64,000 nt of DNA from Arthrobacter globiformis NBRC 12137 (GTDB lineage Bacteria; Actinomycetota; Actinomycetes; Actinomycetales; Micrococcaceae): positions 1-64,000 of the forward strand of contig NZ_BAEG01000058.1 of NCBI RefSeq assembly GCF_000238915.1, given 5' to 3'. Every line of letters begins with the position of its first letter. The first letter of the stretch is position 1. The translations under genes and the position numbers were made by a program. This document shows positions 19,372 through 27,590 of the stretch, one piece after another. The notes beneath the pieces are model-generated. The model was not told where the DNA came from, did no database searches, and saw only the letters and a program-made list of their open reading frames with translations.

Positions 19372-20087
19372 GTGAGGATCCCGGGAACGGGCCCAGGCGT
19401 CCTTGGCCTGCGGGACACGGACGCCGTCGAGGACATGGACCGGCCGGACTGCGATCCGGACCGGCTGCGGCGCACCTACCAACAGTTCGCGCTGGTCAAC
19501 CGAGTGGTCTCCGGCTGGCACCGGCTGTACCGCACCAGAGTGCGCCCGCAGGTGGCCGGCATGGGCGCCGCGACGGTGCTGGACGTTGGCTGCGGCGGCG
19601 GCGACCTGGCCGTGATGCTCGCCCGCTGGGCGTCGAAGGACGGGATCCAGCTCCACGTGACGGGGATTGACCCGGATGAAAGGGCCTCCGTTTCGCCGCC
19701 GGCCGCAGGCCCATCCCCGGTGTGGAGTTCCGGCAGGCGAGCAGCGGCGATCTGCTCGCCGAAGGCAAGTCCTACGACGTCGTCATCTCCAACCACGTGC
19801 TTCACCATCTGGCTGCGAAGGAATTGCAGCAGTTCCTGGATGATTCCGCCGGGCTGGCCCGCCGCCTGGCCCTGCACAACGATCTGACCCGGAGCGCGGC
19901 TGCCTATGCGCTGTTCAGCGCCGGTGCCCTCCCGCTCACCGGCTCCTATATCCGCGGGGACGGGCTGACCTCGATCAGGCGCAGCTACACCGTCCCGGAG
20001 CTGGCCGCCGTGCTCCCTGCCGGCTGGACGGTGGAGCCGCACTCCCCCTTCCACTGCCTGCTCACCTACCGGCGGCGCCCGGCATGA
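19372..20087 (+). pseudogene. UbiE-like methyltransferase, frameshifted
   Basis: Two frames together encode one class I SAM methyltransferase. The first gives LDVGCGGGDLAVMLA and ends its sensible reading at GIDPDER (about 19680). From about 19686 the next frame continues LRFAAGRRPIPGVEFRQASS and later VVISNHVLHHL. One base appears to be missing at 19684-19686. The start is GTG, six bases after the PKS stop. The end overlaps the FAD monooxygenase by four bases, so the operon is intact except for this break. Sequencing error, genuine inactivation, or recoding are all possible. Confidence 0.75.
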
Positions 20088-21217
20088 CCGACGTGCTGAT
20101 CGCGGGCGGCGGTCCAGTTGGGCTCTTTCTCGGTTCGCTGCTCCTGCAGCACGGGGTTACGGTGCGGGTCCTCGAAAGGCGGACCGGCCGCAACGCCCAC
20201 ACCCGGGCCATCGGCATCCATCCGCCGGCGCTCGCGGCCCTCGAGCGCATCGGCGTCACCCAGGAGCTGATCGGCCGCGGCGTCCCCATCCGCCAGGGCT
20301 TCGCTGTGAGTAACGGCCGGAAGATCGCCTGCATGCCGTTCGCCCCGGTCTCCGACCGGTACCCGTTCGTCCTCGCCGTGCCCCAGCCCGTGACGGAAGA
20401 GGTCCTGGAGCGTCGGCTCAGGGAGCTGGACGGCGGCGCGCTTGTCCGTGACGCCCGGGTCACGGGAATGCACGACGACGGCAGCCGGGTCACGCTGAGC
20501 GTCACCATTGCCGGGGCCGCCTCCGGCCACTCCGCCGCTTTCGCGGTGGGCGCCGACGGCGCCTACTCGACGGTGCGGACACTTTTGGGGGTGGCGGCGC
20601 CGGAGAAACTGTATCCGGACCATTACCTGATGGGTGACTTCCCCGAATCCAGCCCCTTCGGCAGTGACGCCGCGCTGTTCCTGGAAAGCGACGGCATTGT
20701 GGAGTCGTTCCCGCTGCCCGGCGGTGTCCGCCGCTGGGTTGTCCGGCTGGGGAGTCCGCCGGCCCGTCCTGATGCGGAGCAGCTGGCCGGACTCGTTGCG
20801 TCCAGAACCTGCGTGGCGCTGGACCCCGGCGCGAATACCATGCTCAGCAGCTTCAGCGTCCGTTCGCGGCTGGCTGCGCGCATGGTTTCCGGCCGGACGG
20901 CGCTCGTCGGAGACGCGGCGCACGAGATCAGCCCCATTGGCGGCCAGGGCATGAACCTTGGCTGGCTGGATGCCGAAGCGCTGCTGCCGGCGATCCTCGC
21001 CGTCGTGCGCGGTGGGCCGTCCGCTGAAGCGCTGCGGCGTTTCGATGCCGGACGACGCCGGGCCGCAGCCGCCGCGGCGCGCCAGGCCGAGGTGAACATG
21101 GCGCTGGGCAGGCCGCTTCCGGCCGGCCTGCTGCGGCCCCGGAACGCGGCGATCGCCGGCGTGGCGGCCATACCGGCCTTCAACGCGTTGGTGGCCCGGC
21201 GCTTCACGATGCAATAG
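20084..21217 (+). CDS. FAD-dependent monooxygenase
   Basis: A 377-residue group A flavoprotein hydroxylase. The N-terminal GGGPVGLFLG (about residues 8-17) is the dinucleotide fold, and GADGAYSTVR is the middle DG motif. The C-terminal GDAAHEISPIGGQGMNLG (about 275-292) is the GD/FAD-binding motif. These enzymes hydroxylate aromatic rings using NAD(P)H and O2. Located third in the PKS operon, it probably oxidises the ring made by the type III synthase. The 3' end carries a 19-bp tandem duplication. Confidence 0.88.
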   Translation: MTDVLIAGGGPVGLFLGSLLLQHGVTVRVLERRTGRNAHTRAIGIHPPALAALERIGVTQELIGRGVPIRQGFAVSNGRKIACMPFAPVSDRYPFVLAVPQPVTEEVLERRLRELDGGALVRDARVTGMHDDGSRVTLSVTIAGAASGHSAAFAVGADGAYSTVRTLLGVAAPEKLYPDHYLMGDFPESSPFGSDAALFLESDGIVESFPLPGGVRRWVVRLGSPPARPDAEQLAGLVASRTCVALDPGANTMLSSFSVRSRLAARMVSGRTALVGDAAHEISPIGGQGMNLGWLDAEALLPAILAVVRGGPSAEALRRFDAGRRRAAAAAARQAEVNMALGRPLPAGLLRPRNAAIAGVAAIPAFNALVARRFTMQ

Positions 21218-21240
21218 CGCGTTCATGATGCAACAGCGCG
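21203..21240. repeat. Tandem 19-bp duplication over a stop codon
   Basis: TTCACGATGCAATAGCGCG (21203-21221) is followed directly by TTCATGATGCAACAGCGCG (21222-21240), matching at 17 of 19 positions. The first copy contains the monooxygenase TAG stop; the second lies beyond it. Confidence 0.8.
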
Positions 21241-21297
21241 CCGCTGCCCGGTGTGAAAGGGCACCGCGCTGCGCTAACCCGGCGCTAGGCTGTCCCC

Positions 21298-21975
21298 ATG
21301 ACCCACGCATCTCCGCCCACGACCTATAACCCGGCCCGGATCAGGGAAACCGTGCAGGAACTGCTGGCCTCAGAGGCCCTGCCGCCCATCGTGCAGGCCG
21401 GGCATCCGGTCCTCAGGCAGCACGCGGCTCCGTTCGAGGGCCAGCTGGAGCCCGAGGAACTCAGCCAGCTGATCGTCCTGATGAGGAAAGTCATGCATGC
21501 CGCACCCGGCGTCGGGCTGGCAGCTCCGCAGCTGGGCATTCCGCTGCAGCTGGCCGTCCTCGAAGACCAGTTCGAGATCGACGAGGTCACGGCCACGGCC
21601 CGGGACAGGGCGCCGCTGGAGTTCTTCGCGATGCTGAATCCGTCCTACACCCGCCTGGGCAACGGCACCGCAGCCTTCTTCGAAGGCTGCCTCTCGCTGT
21701 CCGGACTGCAGGCCGTGGTTGAGCGTCCCGACAGCGTGCGGCTGGAGTACCTCACGCCCGACGGCGGGAATGTCACCAAGGACTTCAGCGGCTGGCAGGC
21801 GCGGATCGTGCAGCACGAGACCGACCACGTCCACGGCACGCTCTACATCGACCGGGCCGAGCTCCGCTCACTCAGCACGAACAGCGAGTACGCCACGCGC
21901 TGGGCCGGGCCGGGCATCGCCACGGCCAGCCGGGAGCTTGGCTTCCCGGCCGGCGCGATTCAGGGCACGGATTAG
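21298..21975 (+). CDS. def: Peptide deformylase
   Basis: A 225-residue peptide deformylase that removes the formyl group from nascent proteins. All three family motifs are present: GVGLAAPQLG (residues 71-80), EGCLS (129-133, metal ligand Cys131) and HETDH (173-177, with catalytic Glu174). The N-terminus is about 30 residues longer than in compact bacterial forms, as is common in actinobacteria. It stands alone and converges with the S9 peptidase. Confidence 0.93.
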   Translation: MTHASPPTTYNPARIRETVQELLASEALPPIVQAGHPVLRQHAAPFEGQLEPEELSQLIVLMRKVMHAAPGVGLAAPQLGIPLQLAVLEDQFEIDEVTATARDRAPLEFFAMLNPSYTRLGNGTAAFFEGCLSLSGLQAVVERPDSVRLEYLTPDGGNVTKDFSGWQARIVQHETDHVHGTLYIDRAELRSLSTNSEYATRWAGPGIATASRELGFPAGAIQGTD

Positions 21976-22003
21976 CCGGCGCCGGATTAGCCGGCACGGA
22001 TTA
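21966..22003. repeat. Three tandem copies around converging stop codons
   Basis: CACGGATTAGCCGG, GCCGGATTAGCCGG and CACGGATTAGACGG follow each other with one-base joins. The first contains the deformylase TAG stop, and the last touches the TAA stop of the convergent S9 peptidase. Confidence 0.75.
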
Positions 22004-24076
22004 GACGGTCGCCGCGCGGTTGTTGTCCGTCGGCAGGTACTTCGCCCACCAGGCCAGGATTTGTTCGAACCGCTGCCGCCGGTGGTGTGGCGTCCCCGAG
22101 CGTGACAGCTCGTGGTCCTCGCCCGGGAAAACGAGGAACGCCGAGTCGACGCCCTGCTGCTTGAGGGCAGTGAAATAGCGCTGGCCCTGTTCCACCGGGC
22201 AGCGGAGGTCATCTTCACTGTGGATCACCAGTGTGGGCGTCCTGACGGCCGCAACCGTTGCCATGGGACTCTGCGCGGCCACCTGCTCGGCCGCCGAGCC
22301 GACGTATTCACCGCCGAAGAACCAGCCGATGTCCGACGAGCCCGTGAAGCTCACGGGATCCAGGAATCCCCGCTCCACGATGGCGGCCTGGAACCGGTGG
22401 TCCTGGCTGATGGTCCACGCCGTGAGGTACCCGCCATAGGAACCGCCCATGATGCCCAGGGCGCCGGCGTCCAGGGAGGAGGAGAACTTCTCGAGGCCGC
22501 CGTCCAGGAACGCGAGCACGTCCTGCATGTCCACGGTGCCCATCCGCTCTTTGATGGACCGGCCGTGGGCCTGGCCGTAACCGGCGGAGCCGCGCGGATT
22601 GCACATCAAAACGGCATATCCGGCCGCGGCATAGACCTGTGCTTCATCGAAGAACGCGGTGGTGTACTGCGAGAACGGTCCGCCGTGGATGTTCAGCAGC
22701 ACCGGGTGCGGGCCCTTCCCCGGCGGCAGGACCAGCCAGCCGTGGACCGGATAGCCGTCCGGGGCGGGGAACGAAAGTTCCTGCGGTTCGATGATGCCTG
22801 CTTCGGTCCGCAGTGCGGCCGAGAAATCGCTGAGCAGGCGGAGCTGGCCGTCCTCCAGGACCCCCACATCACCCGCCGTGGCGGCGTCGCTGTAGCTGAT
22901 GAAGACCGTGCCCGCACCGTCCCCGGCCCCGGCGACCACCCGGTCACCGTGCACGAGGAGGGCGTGGTTCCCCGTGGCGCTGAACTCGAGCAGCTCAACC
23001 GTTCCCTGGGCATTGTTCAGCACCAGCGCGCTGTCGTTGCCGCGCAGGCCAATGGTGGCACCGGGCGCTCCGACGTCCATGTTCTCTGCGTCGCTCAGGG
23101 CAACGGTGTCGCCACCGGCGGCCGGCATGACGTGGAGGACCGTGTTCTTGGCAACGAAGTCCTGGCGGGTGCCGCCCAGATCCTGGGACGTGAAGAACAG
23201 CCAGCGTCCGTCTGCCGACTCCCTGACGTCGGAGACGGTCTGGGCGCCCAGGTTGGGGGCCGGCACCAAAGCCGGCGTGCCGCCGTCGGCCGCCACGCGG
23301 TAGATCCCGGATACCAGGTCCTGGTCGGCATCCTCGTGCAGTGCTGCCACGAAGTAAACGGCACTGCCGTCACTGCTGAAGGTGGGGCAGGTGTGGTCGG
23401 TGGCCGACGTCGTAAGCTGGCGTGCCTTTGGGAACCCGCCGGAATCCTCGCCGGATTCCGCCGCACCTTCACTGCCGCCGTCGCTCTTGCCCTTCCCGCC
23501 CTCGCTCCGCTTGGCAGCGCGCCCCACTGGCTTGACCCAGGGTTCCCCGCCCAGTTCCGGCACGTCGAGCATGAACAGCTGCAGCGGCTTGTCCCGCGTG
23601 TAGCCCACGCCGTTCATCCTGTACTTGTAATCCGTGATGAGCCGGGCGTCCTCCGCACCGGACCCCACGCCGTCGAGCGATCCGTAGCGGCCCTCTTCCG
23701 GTTCCCTCGAGCCGAAAACGATCCGGGTGGAATCCGGGGACCAGCCGAAGGAAGTGACGCCCATCTTCCTGTCGGTCAGGGCCTGCGGTTCCCCGCCCGC
23801 GGCCTCCACGACATGAAGCTGGGGCTTGCCGTCCGGGGCGGCGCGGAGGAAGGCCAGCACCCGGCCGTCCGGCGAAAACGCCGGCGCCGTGTCGCGGAAA
23901 CCCCGGGTCACGCGGCGGGGCAGCTTTTCCGGGTCCCGGGGCACGCTCCACAACTGCCCAACATAGGAGTCGGCATCAAAGTCCGGACGGACAACGGACA
24001 CAACGGCCCTGGTGCCGTCGGGGTGGACGGCGGGGGCGGAGACGGAGTTGAGCAGCGGCAAATGTTCAGGCTTCAC
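22001..24076 (-). CDS. S9-family prolyl oligopeptidase-like peptidase
   Basis: A 691-residue serine peptidase of family S9 (acylaminoacyl-peptidase/dipeptidyl-peptidase-like). The first two thirds contain beta-propeller repeats (for example VSVVRPDFDADSYVGQLW and FSPDGRVLAFLR), which gate access. The C-terminal alpha/beta-hydrolase domain has the nucleophile motif GGSYGGYLT, the acid in HSEDDLRCP and the histidine in GEDHELSRSG. A low-complexity insert (GGKGKSDGGSEG) lies in the propeller. It starts at GTG (24074-24076). No signal peptide is seen, so it is probably cytoplasmic. Confidence 0.9.
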   Translation of the reverse strand: MKPEHLPLLNSVSAPAVHPDGTRAVVSVVRPDFDADSYVGQLWSVPRDPEKLPRRVTRGFRDTAPAFSPDGRVLAFLRAAPDGKPQLHVVEAAGGEPQALTDRKMGVTSFGWSPDSTRIVFGSREPEEGRYGSLDGVGSGAEDARLITDYKYRMNGVGYTRDKPLQLFMLDVPELGGEPWVKPVGRAAKRSEGGKGKSDGGSEGAAESGEDSGGFPKARQLTTSATDHTCPTFSSDGSAVYFVAALHEDADQDLVSGIYRVAADGGTPALVPAPNLGAQTVSDVRESADGRWLFFTSQDLGGTRQDFVAKNTVLHVMPAAGGDTVALSDAENMDVGAPGATIGLRGNDSALVLNNAQGTVELLEFSATGNHALLVHGDRVVAGAGDGAGTVFISYSDAATAGDVGVLEDGQLRLLSDFSAALRTEAGIIEPQELSFPAPDGYPVHGWLVLPPGKGPHPVLLNIHGGPFSQYTTAFFDEAQVYAAAGYAVLMCNPRGSAGYGQAHGRSIKERMGTVDMQDVLAFLDGGLEKFSSSLDAGALGIMGGSYGGYLTAWTISQDHRFQAAIVERGFLDPVSFTGSSDIGWFFGGEYVGSAAEQVAAQSPMATVAAVRTPTLVIHSEDDLRCPVEQGQRYFTALKQQGVDSAFLVFPGEDHELSRSGTPHHRRQRFEQILAWWAKYLPTDNNRAATV

Positions 24077-24151
24077 CCACGTGAGCCTAGCGGGTCGGGC
24101 AATGGCGCGGAACGGCCGCCGCCGAAAACACCCTGCCCTAGGATGGTCCTC

Positions 24152-25081
24152 ATGCTCTCGCGCCTTCCCGTTCTGCTTTGCCCCGTCTGCCGCCAGGAAC
24201 TCCAGCCCGTCCACGACGGCGGCAACGGCAGGGTCCGCGCGCTGGCGTGCCCGGAGCGCCACAGCTTCGACGCCGCCCGGCAGGGGTACTTCAACCTGCT
24301 GGTGGGCAAGGGAACCGCCTTCGAATCGGACACCGCGGAGATGGTTGCGGCACGGACAGCCTTCCTCGACGCCGGTCACTACCGGCCCCTGGCCGACGCG
24401 CTGGCCAAGGCAGCCGGGCCGGCCCTGAACGGGCCAGCCCCAACTGTCCTTGACTCCGGCACGGGAACGGGACACTACCTGCGCGCGATCCTTGATTATC
24501 TGGAGAGCGACCATCATCCGGAGAGTGACGACCACAGCGCCGCCCCGGCTGACGGCACGGGCGGTGTGGCCGCCGTCGGGCTGGACATCTCCAAGTTCGC
24601 CCTGCGCCGCGCCGCCAAACTCAACCCGGAAGCCATCAACCTGGTGGGTGACGTCTGGCAGCCGCTGCCCCTGCATGACGCCGCCGTCGACGTCGTCACC
24701 GTGGTGTTCGCGCCCCGCAACGCTGCCGAGTTCGCCCGCGTCCTCAAACCCTCCGGCAGGCTTATCGTAGTGACGCCGCGCGCCGGACACCTCGGGGAAA
24801 TTGCCCGCCAGGCGGGCATGCTGGGCATCGACCCTGACAAGGACGAGCGTTTGGCCGAGGCGCTCGCGGGCCGCTTCTCGCCGCTGTCGGCACAGGACAT
24901 CGACGTGGAACTGTCGCTTTCCCCGGAGGACGTTGCCAACCTTGCGCTTATGGGCCCCGCCGGCCACCACACGGACCGCGCCACACTGACCGACCGGCTC
25001 GCCGGCCTCCCGCAAACCACCAGGGTCTCCGCCCGGTTCCGGATCAGCATCTTCGTTCCGTTGGAAATCCCCGCTCCATAA
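24152..25081 (+). CDS. RlmA-like 23S rRNA (guanine-N1) methyltransferase
   Basis: A 309-residue SAM-dependent methyltransferase with an N-terminal zinc ribbon (CPVCRQE and CPERHSFD, residues 9-50) and ARQGYFNLL, then a class I fold (VLDSGTGTGHYL). This is the layout of RlmA(I)/(II), which methylate G745 or G748 of 23S rRNA; the second can affect macrolide response. ATGs at 24143 and 24152 are both possible; AGGATGG fits the second. It is divergent from the S9 peptidase. Confidence 0.85.
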   Translation: MLSRLPVLLCPVCRQELQPVHDGGNGRVRALACPERHSFDAARQGYFNLLVGKGTAFESDTAEMVAARTAFLDAGHYRPLADALAKAAGPALNGPAPTVLDSGTGTGHYLRAILDYLESDHHPESDDHSAAPADGTGGVAAVGLDISKFALRRAAKLNPEAINLVGDVWQPLPLHDAAVDVVTVVFAPRNAAEFARVLKPSGRLIVVTPRAGHLGEIARQAGMLGIDPDKDERLAEALAGRFSPLSAQDIDVELSLSPEDVANLALMGPAGHHTDRATLTDRLAGLPQTTRVSARFRISIFVPLEIPAP

Positions 25082-25202
25082 CGGCTTGGCCACGTTCCTG
25101 TGTTGCCCGCCGTTCCCCTGCCGGGCGCTCGTGCTTCGGTCTACGATGGAAGAAAGTCACTGAGGGTCTGCCCCGCAGCCCTCGGGATCAAGGGGGAACG
25201 CG

Positions 25203-25664
25203 ATGTTTGAATGGCTAGGCCAAAACTGGTGGGCACTGTGGCTCACCCTCTTCCTGGTGTTCGCCGCCGTGGAGATGCTGACCCTTGACCTGTTTTTCAT
25301 CATGCTGGGCGGAGGTGCCCTTGCCGGCCTGGTGGCCGACTTTGCCGGCGCTGACCTGTGGCTTCAGATCGTGGTGTTCTGCGTCGTCTCGCTGCTCATG
25401 ATCGCGTTCGTCCGCCCGGTGACACTCAAGCATCTGCACAAGGGCGCGCCGGAACAACGCACCAACATCGACCGCCTGATCGGTGAATCAGCGCTCGTGC
25501 TGGAAGCGGTAACGGCCAGCGGCGGACGCGTGAAGATCGGCGGCGACATCTGGAGCGCCCGTTCGCAGTCCGGCGTCCTTCCCGAAGGCCAGCGCGTGAT
25601 CGTCTCGGCCATTGAAGGCGCGACGGCGGTCGTCGCACCTCAGGCTGAGACCGCCGTCCAGTAG
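25203..25664 (+). CDS. NfeD-family membrane protein
   Basis: A 153-residue protein with two or three N-terminal membrane helices (about residues 8-85) and a C-terminal OB-fold soluble domain (about 95-150; IGESALVLEAVTASGGRVKI). NfeD proteins work with stomatin/SPFH partners in membrane microdomains. The next gene, 100 bases downstream on the same strand, encodes exactly such a partner. The ATG follows AAGGGGGAA. Confidence 0.88.
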   Translation: MFEWLGQNWWALWLTLFLVFAAVEMLTLDLFFIMLGGGALAGLVADFAGADLWLQIVVFCVVSLLMIAFVRPVTLKHLHKGAPEQRTNIDRLIGESALVLEAVTASGGRVKIGGDIWSARSQSGVLPEGQRVIVSAIEGATAVVAPQAETAVQ

Positions 25665-25767
25665 GCGGCTCCCCCATGGGTTTCTGCTCCCGCCGCGGCG
25701 GAGCAGCAGATTGCGGCGAGTTTTCGCCAGGTTAGAGCTTCACTGAAAGTTGGGGACAAGGAGAAGT

Positions 25768-26754
25768 ATGGATAGCCCAGGAGGAATCGCACTCACGTTC
25801 GTGATGGTGGTTCTGATCATTTTCGTCATCATCGTGCTGGTCCGCTCGGTACGTATCGTGCCGCAGGCCCGGGCCGGCGTCGTCGAACGCCTGGGGAAGT
25901 ACCAGCGCACGCTCAATCCCGGCCTGACGCTCCTCATCCCCTTTGTCGACCGGCTCCTGCCGCTGCTGGACCTGCGCGAACAGGTGGTCTCCTTCCCGCC
26001 GCAGCCCGTGATCACCGAGGACAACCTCGTGGTGTCCATCGACACCGTGGTCTACTTCCAGGTCACCGACCCGCGCGCCGCCACGTACGAGATCGCCAAC
26101 TACATCCAGGCCGTGGAGCAGCTGACCACCACCCTGCGTAACGTGGTGGGCGGCCTGAATCTGGAAGAGGCGCTCACGTCCCGCGACCAGATCAACGGCC
26201 AGCTGCGCGGTGTCCTGGATGAAGCCACTGGCCGCTGGGGCATTCGTGTCTCCCGAGTGGAGCTGAAGGCCATCGATCCGCCGCACTCCATCCAGGATTC
26301 CATGGAGAAGCAGATGAGGGCGGAACGCGACCGCCGCGCTGCCATCCTGACCGCCGAGGGAACCAAGCAGTCCGCCATCCTGACCGCCGAGGGGCAGCGG
26401 CAGGCCGCCATCCTCAAGGCCGAGGGTGACGCGAAAGCTGCCATCCTGCGCGCAGACGGTGAGGCACAAGCCATCCAGAAGGTGTTCGACGCCATCCACA
26501 AGGGGAACCCGGACCAGAAGCTGCTGGCCTACCAGTACCTGCAGACCCTGCCGAAGCTCGCCGAGGGCTCCTCCAACAAGCTGTGGATCATTCCCAGCGA
26601 AGTCGGCGAGGCACTGAAAGGCATCGGAAGCGCCTTGGGCGGAACCAACCCTGATCCCCGCTCCGGCGATCTCTTCGGCGGCGAGGACGGCGGCCAGGCC
26701 GGCGCCCAGACCGGCGCCCAGACCGGCGAGGCGGCAGCCCGGACCCAGGTTTAG
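25768..26754 (+). CDS. SPFH/stomatin-family membrane protein
   Basis: A 328-residue stomatin-like protein. One N-terminal membrane helix (about 7-28) is followed by the SPFH/band-7 domain (about 30-185) and a long alanine/glutamate coiled coil with repeated ILTAEGxxQ/ILxAEG units (about 195-240). The tail is low-complexity with a GAQT repeat. Family members form oligomeric scaffolds in membrane microdomains and often regulate proteases. AAGGAGAAG upstream of the ATG decides the start. It pairs with the NfeD gene and is closed by a strong terminator. Confidence 0.9.
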   Translation: MDSPGGIALTFVMVVLIIFVIIVLVRSVRIVPQARAGVVERLGKYQRTLNPGLTLLIPFVDRLLPLLDLREQVVSFPPQPVITEDNLVVSIDTVVYFQVTDPRAATYEIANYIQAVEQLTTTLRNVVGGLNLEEALTSRDQINGQLRGVLDEATGRWGIRVSRVELKAIDPPHSIQDSMEKQMRAERDRRAAILTAEGTKQSAILTAEGQRQAAILKAEGDAKAAILRADGEAQAIQKVFDAIHKGNPDQKLLAYQYLQTLPKLAEGSSNKLWIIPSEVGEALKGIGSALGGTNPDPRSGDLFGGEDGGQAGAQTGAQTGEAAARTQV

Positions 26755-26781
26755 GGTTTCAAGACAAAGCAGCCTTTCATG

Positions 26782-26830
26782 GCAAGACAACGGGAGGCAG
26801 GCCGCCGCGGCCTGCCTCCCGTTGTCTTGC
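26782..26830 (+). terminator. Strong hairpin terminator of the SPFH gene
   Basis: A perfect 22-base inverted repeat (GCAAGACAACGGGAGGCAGG and its complement) around the loop GCCGC. There is no long T run after it. It separates the NfeD/SPFH unit from the rbpA promoter. Confidence 0.8.
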
Positions 26831-26844
26831 GCACCTGGCTGCGC

Positions 26845-26897
26845 TGCTGCGCCCCGCCGGTCTGTTGCATGCCGCCGGATTGCTGCGCCCCGCCGGA
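26845..26897. repeat. Two 16-bp direct repeats upstream of rbpA
   Basis: TGCTGCGCCCCGCCGG occurs at 26845-26860 and again at 26882-26897. The second copy covers most of the -35 hexamer of the rbpA promoter. They could be paired binding sites for a regulator, or a duplication. Confidence 0.5.
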
Positions 26898-26909
26898 ATC
26901 CGTATAATG
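26881..26909 (+). promoter_or_regulatory. Near-consensus promoter of rbpA
   Basis: TTGCTG (26881-26886), 17 bases, then a perfect TATAAT (26904-26909). This is the best housekeeping-sigma promoter in the window. It would start transcription near 26917 and give an untranslated leader of about 150 bases before rbpA. Confidence 0.7.
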
Positions 26910-26999
26910 GGATATTTGTCCGGCCGGATCAGTCCGTGCGGAACAACAAAGCTTGGCGAAGCGTTTCACCTAGTGATGCTACGTGAACCACACCGTAGT

Positions 27000-27049
27000 C
27001 CGGAGGCGCCCTAACCAGGGCTTCCGGCTAGCGCGGAGTCCGCTCCGCG
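27000..27049 (+). promoter_or_regulatory. Structured 5' leader of rbpA
   Basis: Two hairpins lie between the promoter and the rbpA start. The first (27000-27027) has CCGGA/TCCGG and GCCCT/AGGGC arms. The second (27032-27049) is a perfect seven-base stem CGCGGAG-TCCG-CTCCGCG. They could tune rbpA expression; no known riboswitch class is recognised. Confidence 0.4.
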
Positions 27050-27070
27050 AACCGATTAGAGGGAGAAATC

Positions 27071-27418
27071 ATGAGCGATCGCAGCCTGCGAGGCATGCGT
27101 CTTGGCGCCCAAAGCATGGAGACGGAATCCGGCGTGGAGCCGGCTCCGCGTCAGCGGGTTGAGTACCGGTGCGAGGACGGCGAACAGGTTTTTGTAACCT
27201 TTTCCTCCGAAGCCGAAATTCCCCCTGTCTGGGTTTCCAAGACCGGCAAGGAAGCGCTGCTCGTTGATGGCGAACGCCCGGACACCAGCAACGAAAAGGC
27301 AGTCCGTACGCACTGGGACATGCTGCTGGAACGCCGCTCGCTTCCCGAGCTGGAGCAGATCCTCGAAGACCGCCTCACCATTCTGCGCGAGCGTCGTGGC
27401 GAACGGCGCTCAGCCTAG
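27071..27418 (+). CDS. rbpA: RNA polymerase-binding protein RbpA
   Basis: A 115-residue actinobacterial transcription factor that binds the RNA polymerase beta' subunit and group 1/2 sigma factors and stabilises the open promoter complex. It begins MSDRSLRGMRLG and contains the RbpA core (about residues 25-75; RVEYRCEDGEQVFVTFSSEA). The sigma-interaction helix region near the C-terminus (THWDMLLERRSLPELEQIL) matches the family. GAGGGAGAAATC precedes the ATG. It is driven by a near-consensus promoter and ends at a 48-bp palindrome. Confidence 0.95.
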   Translation: MSDRSLRGMRLGAQSMETESGVEPAPRQRVEYRCEDGEQVFVTFSSEAEIPPVWVSKTGKEALLVDGERPDTSNEKAVRTHWDMLLERRSLPELEQILEDRLTILRERRGERRSA

Positions 27419-27450
27419 CCGCTGCTAGCTGGCAGGCAGGCGCGACAGCC

Positions 27451-27498
27451 AAAAGGCCGGATCCGCTGCATCCATGGATGCAGCGGATCCGGCCTTTT
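27451..27498. terminator. 48-bp perfect palindrome, bidirectional terminator
   Basis: A perfect inverted repeat without spacer: AAAAGGCCGGATCCGCTGCA continues to a centre at CCATGG and mirrors back to CCTTTT. Both transcripts read GC-rich stems ending in T runs. It separates rbpA from the convergent mannosyltransferase gene. Confidence 0.85.
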
Positions 27499-27518
27499 GC
27501 GTATCAGCCTGGTTCTTT

Positions 27519-27590
27519 GTGCCAACTGGCCGCGGTGCCGGCTAGTCTCGGTGCCAGTCAGTCGCGCGGGGTGCCAGTTAGTCGCGCGGG
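27519..27590. repeat. Degenerate tandem array at a gene end
   Basis: Four adjacent units: GTGCCAACTGGCCGCG, GTGCCGGCTAGTCTCG, GTGCCAGTCAGTCGCGCGGG and GTGCCAGTTAGTCGCGCGGG. The last two differ at one of 20 bases. The last unit covers the TAA stop and final codons of the polyprenol-phosphate mannose synthase. Confidence 0.7.

Noticed and set aside
19372..20087. Programmed frameshift in the methyltransferase
   Set aside because: No slippery heptamer or downstream pseudoknot is evident at 19680-19690; a plain single-base indel is simpler.
22112..24151. Plus-strand extension upstream of the RlmA-like gene
   Set aside because: It is the mirror frame of the S9 peptidase; the real start is at 24152 with AGGATGG upstream.
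26751..26969. Minus-strand glutamine/glycine-repeat frame
   Set aside because: Covers the terminator and promoter of other genes; the repeats come from the direct repeats in DNA.
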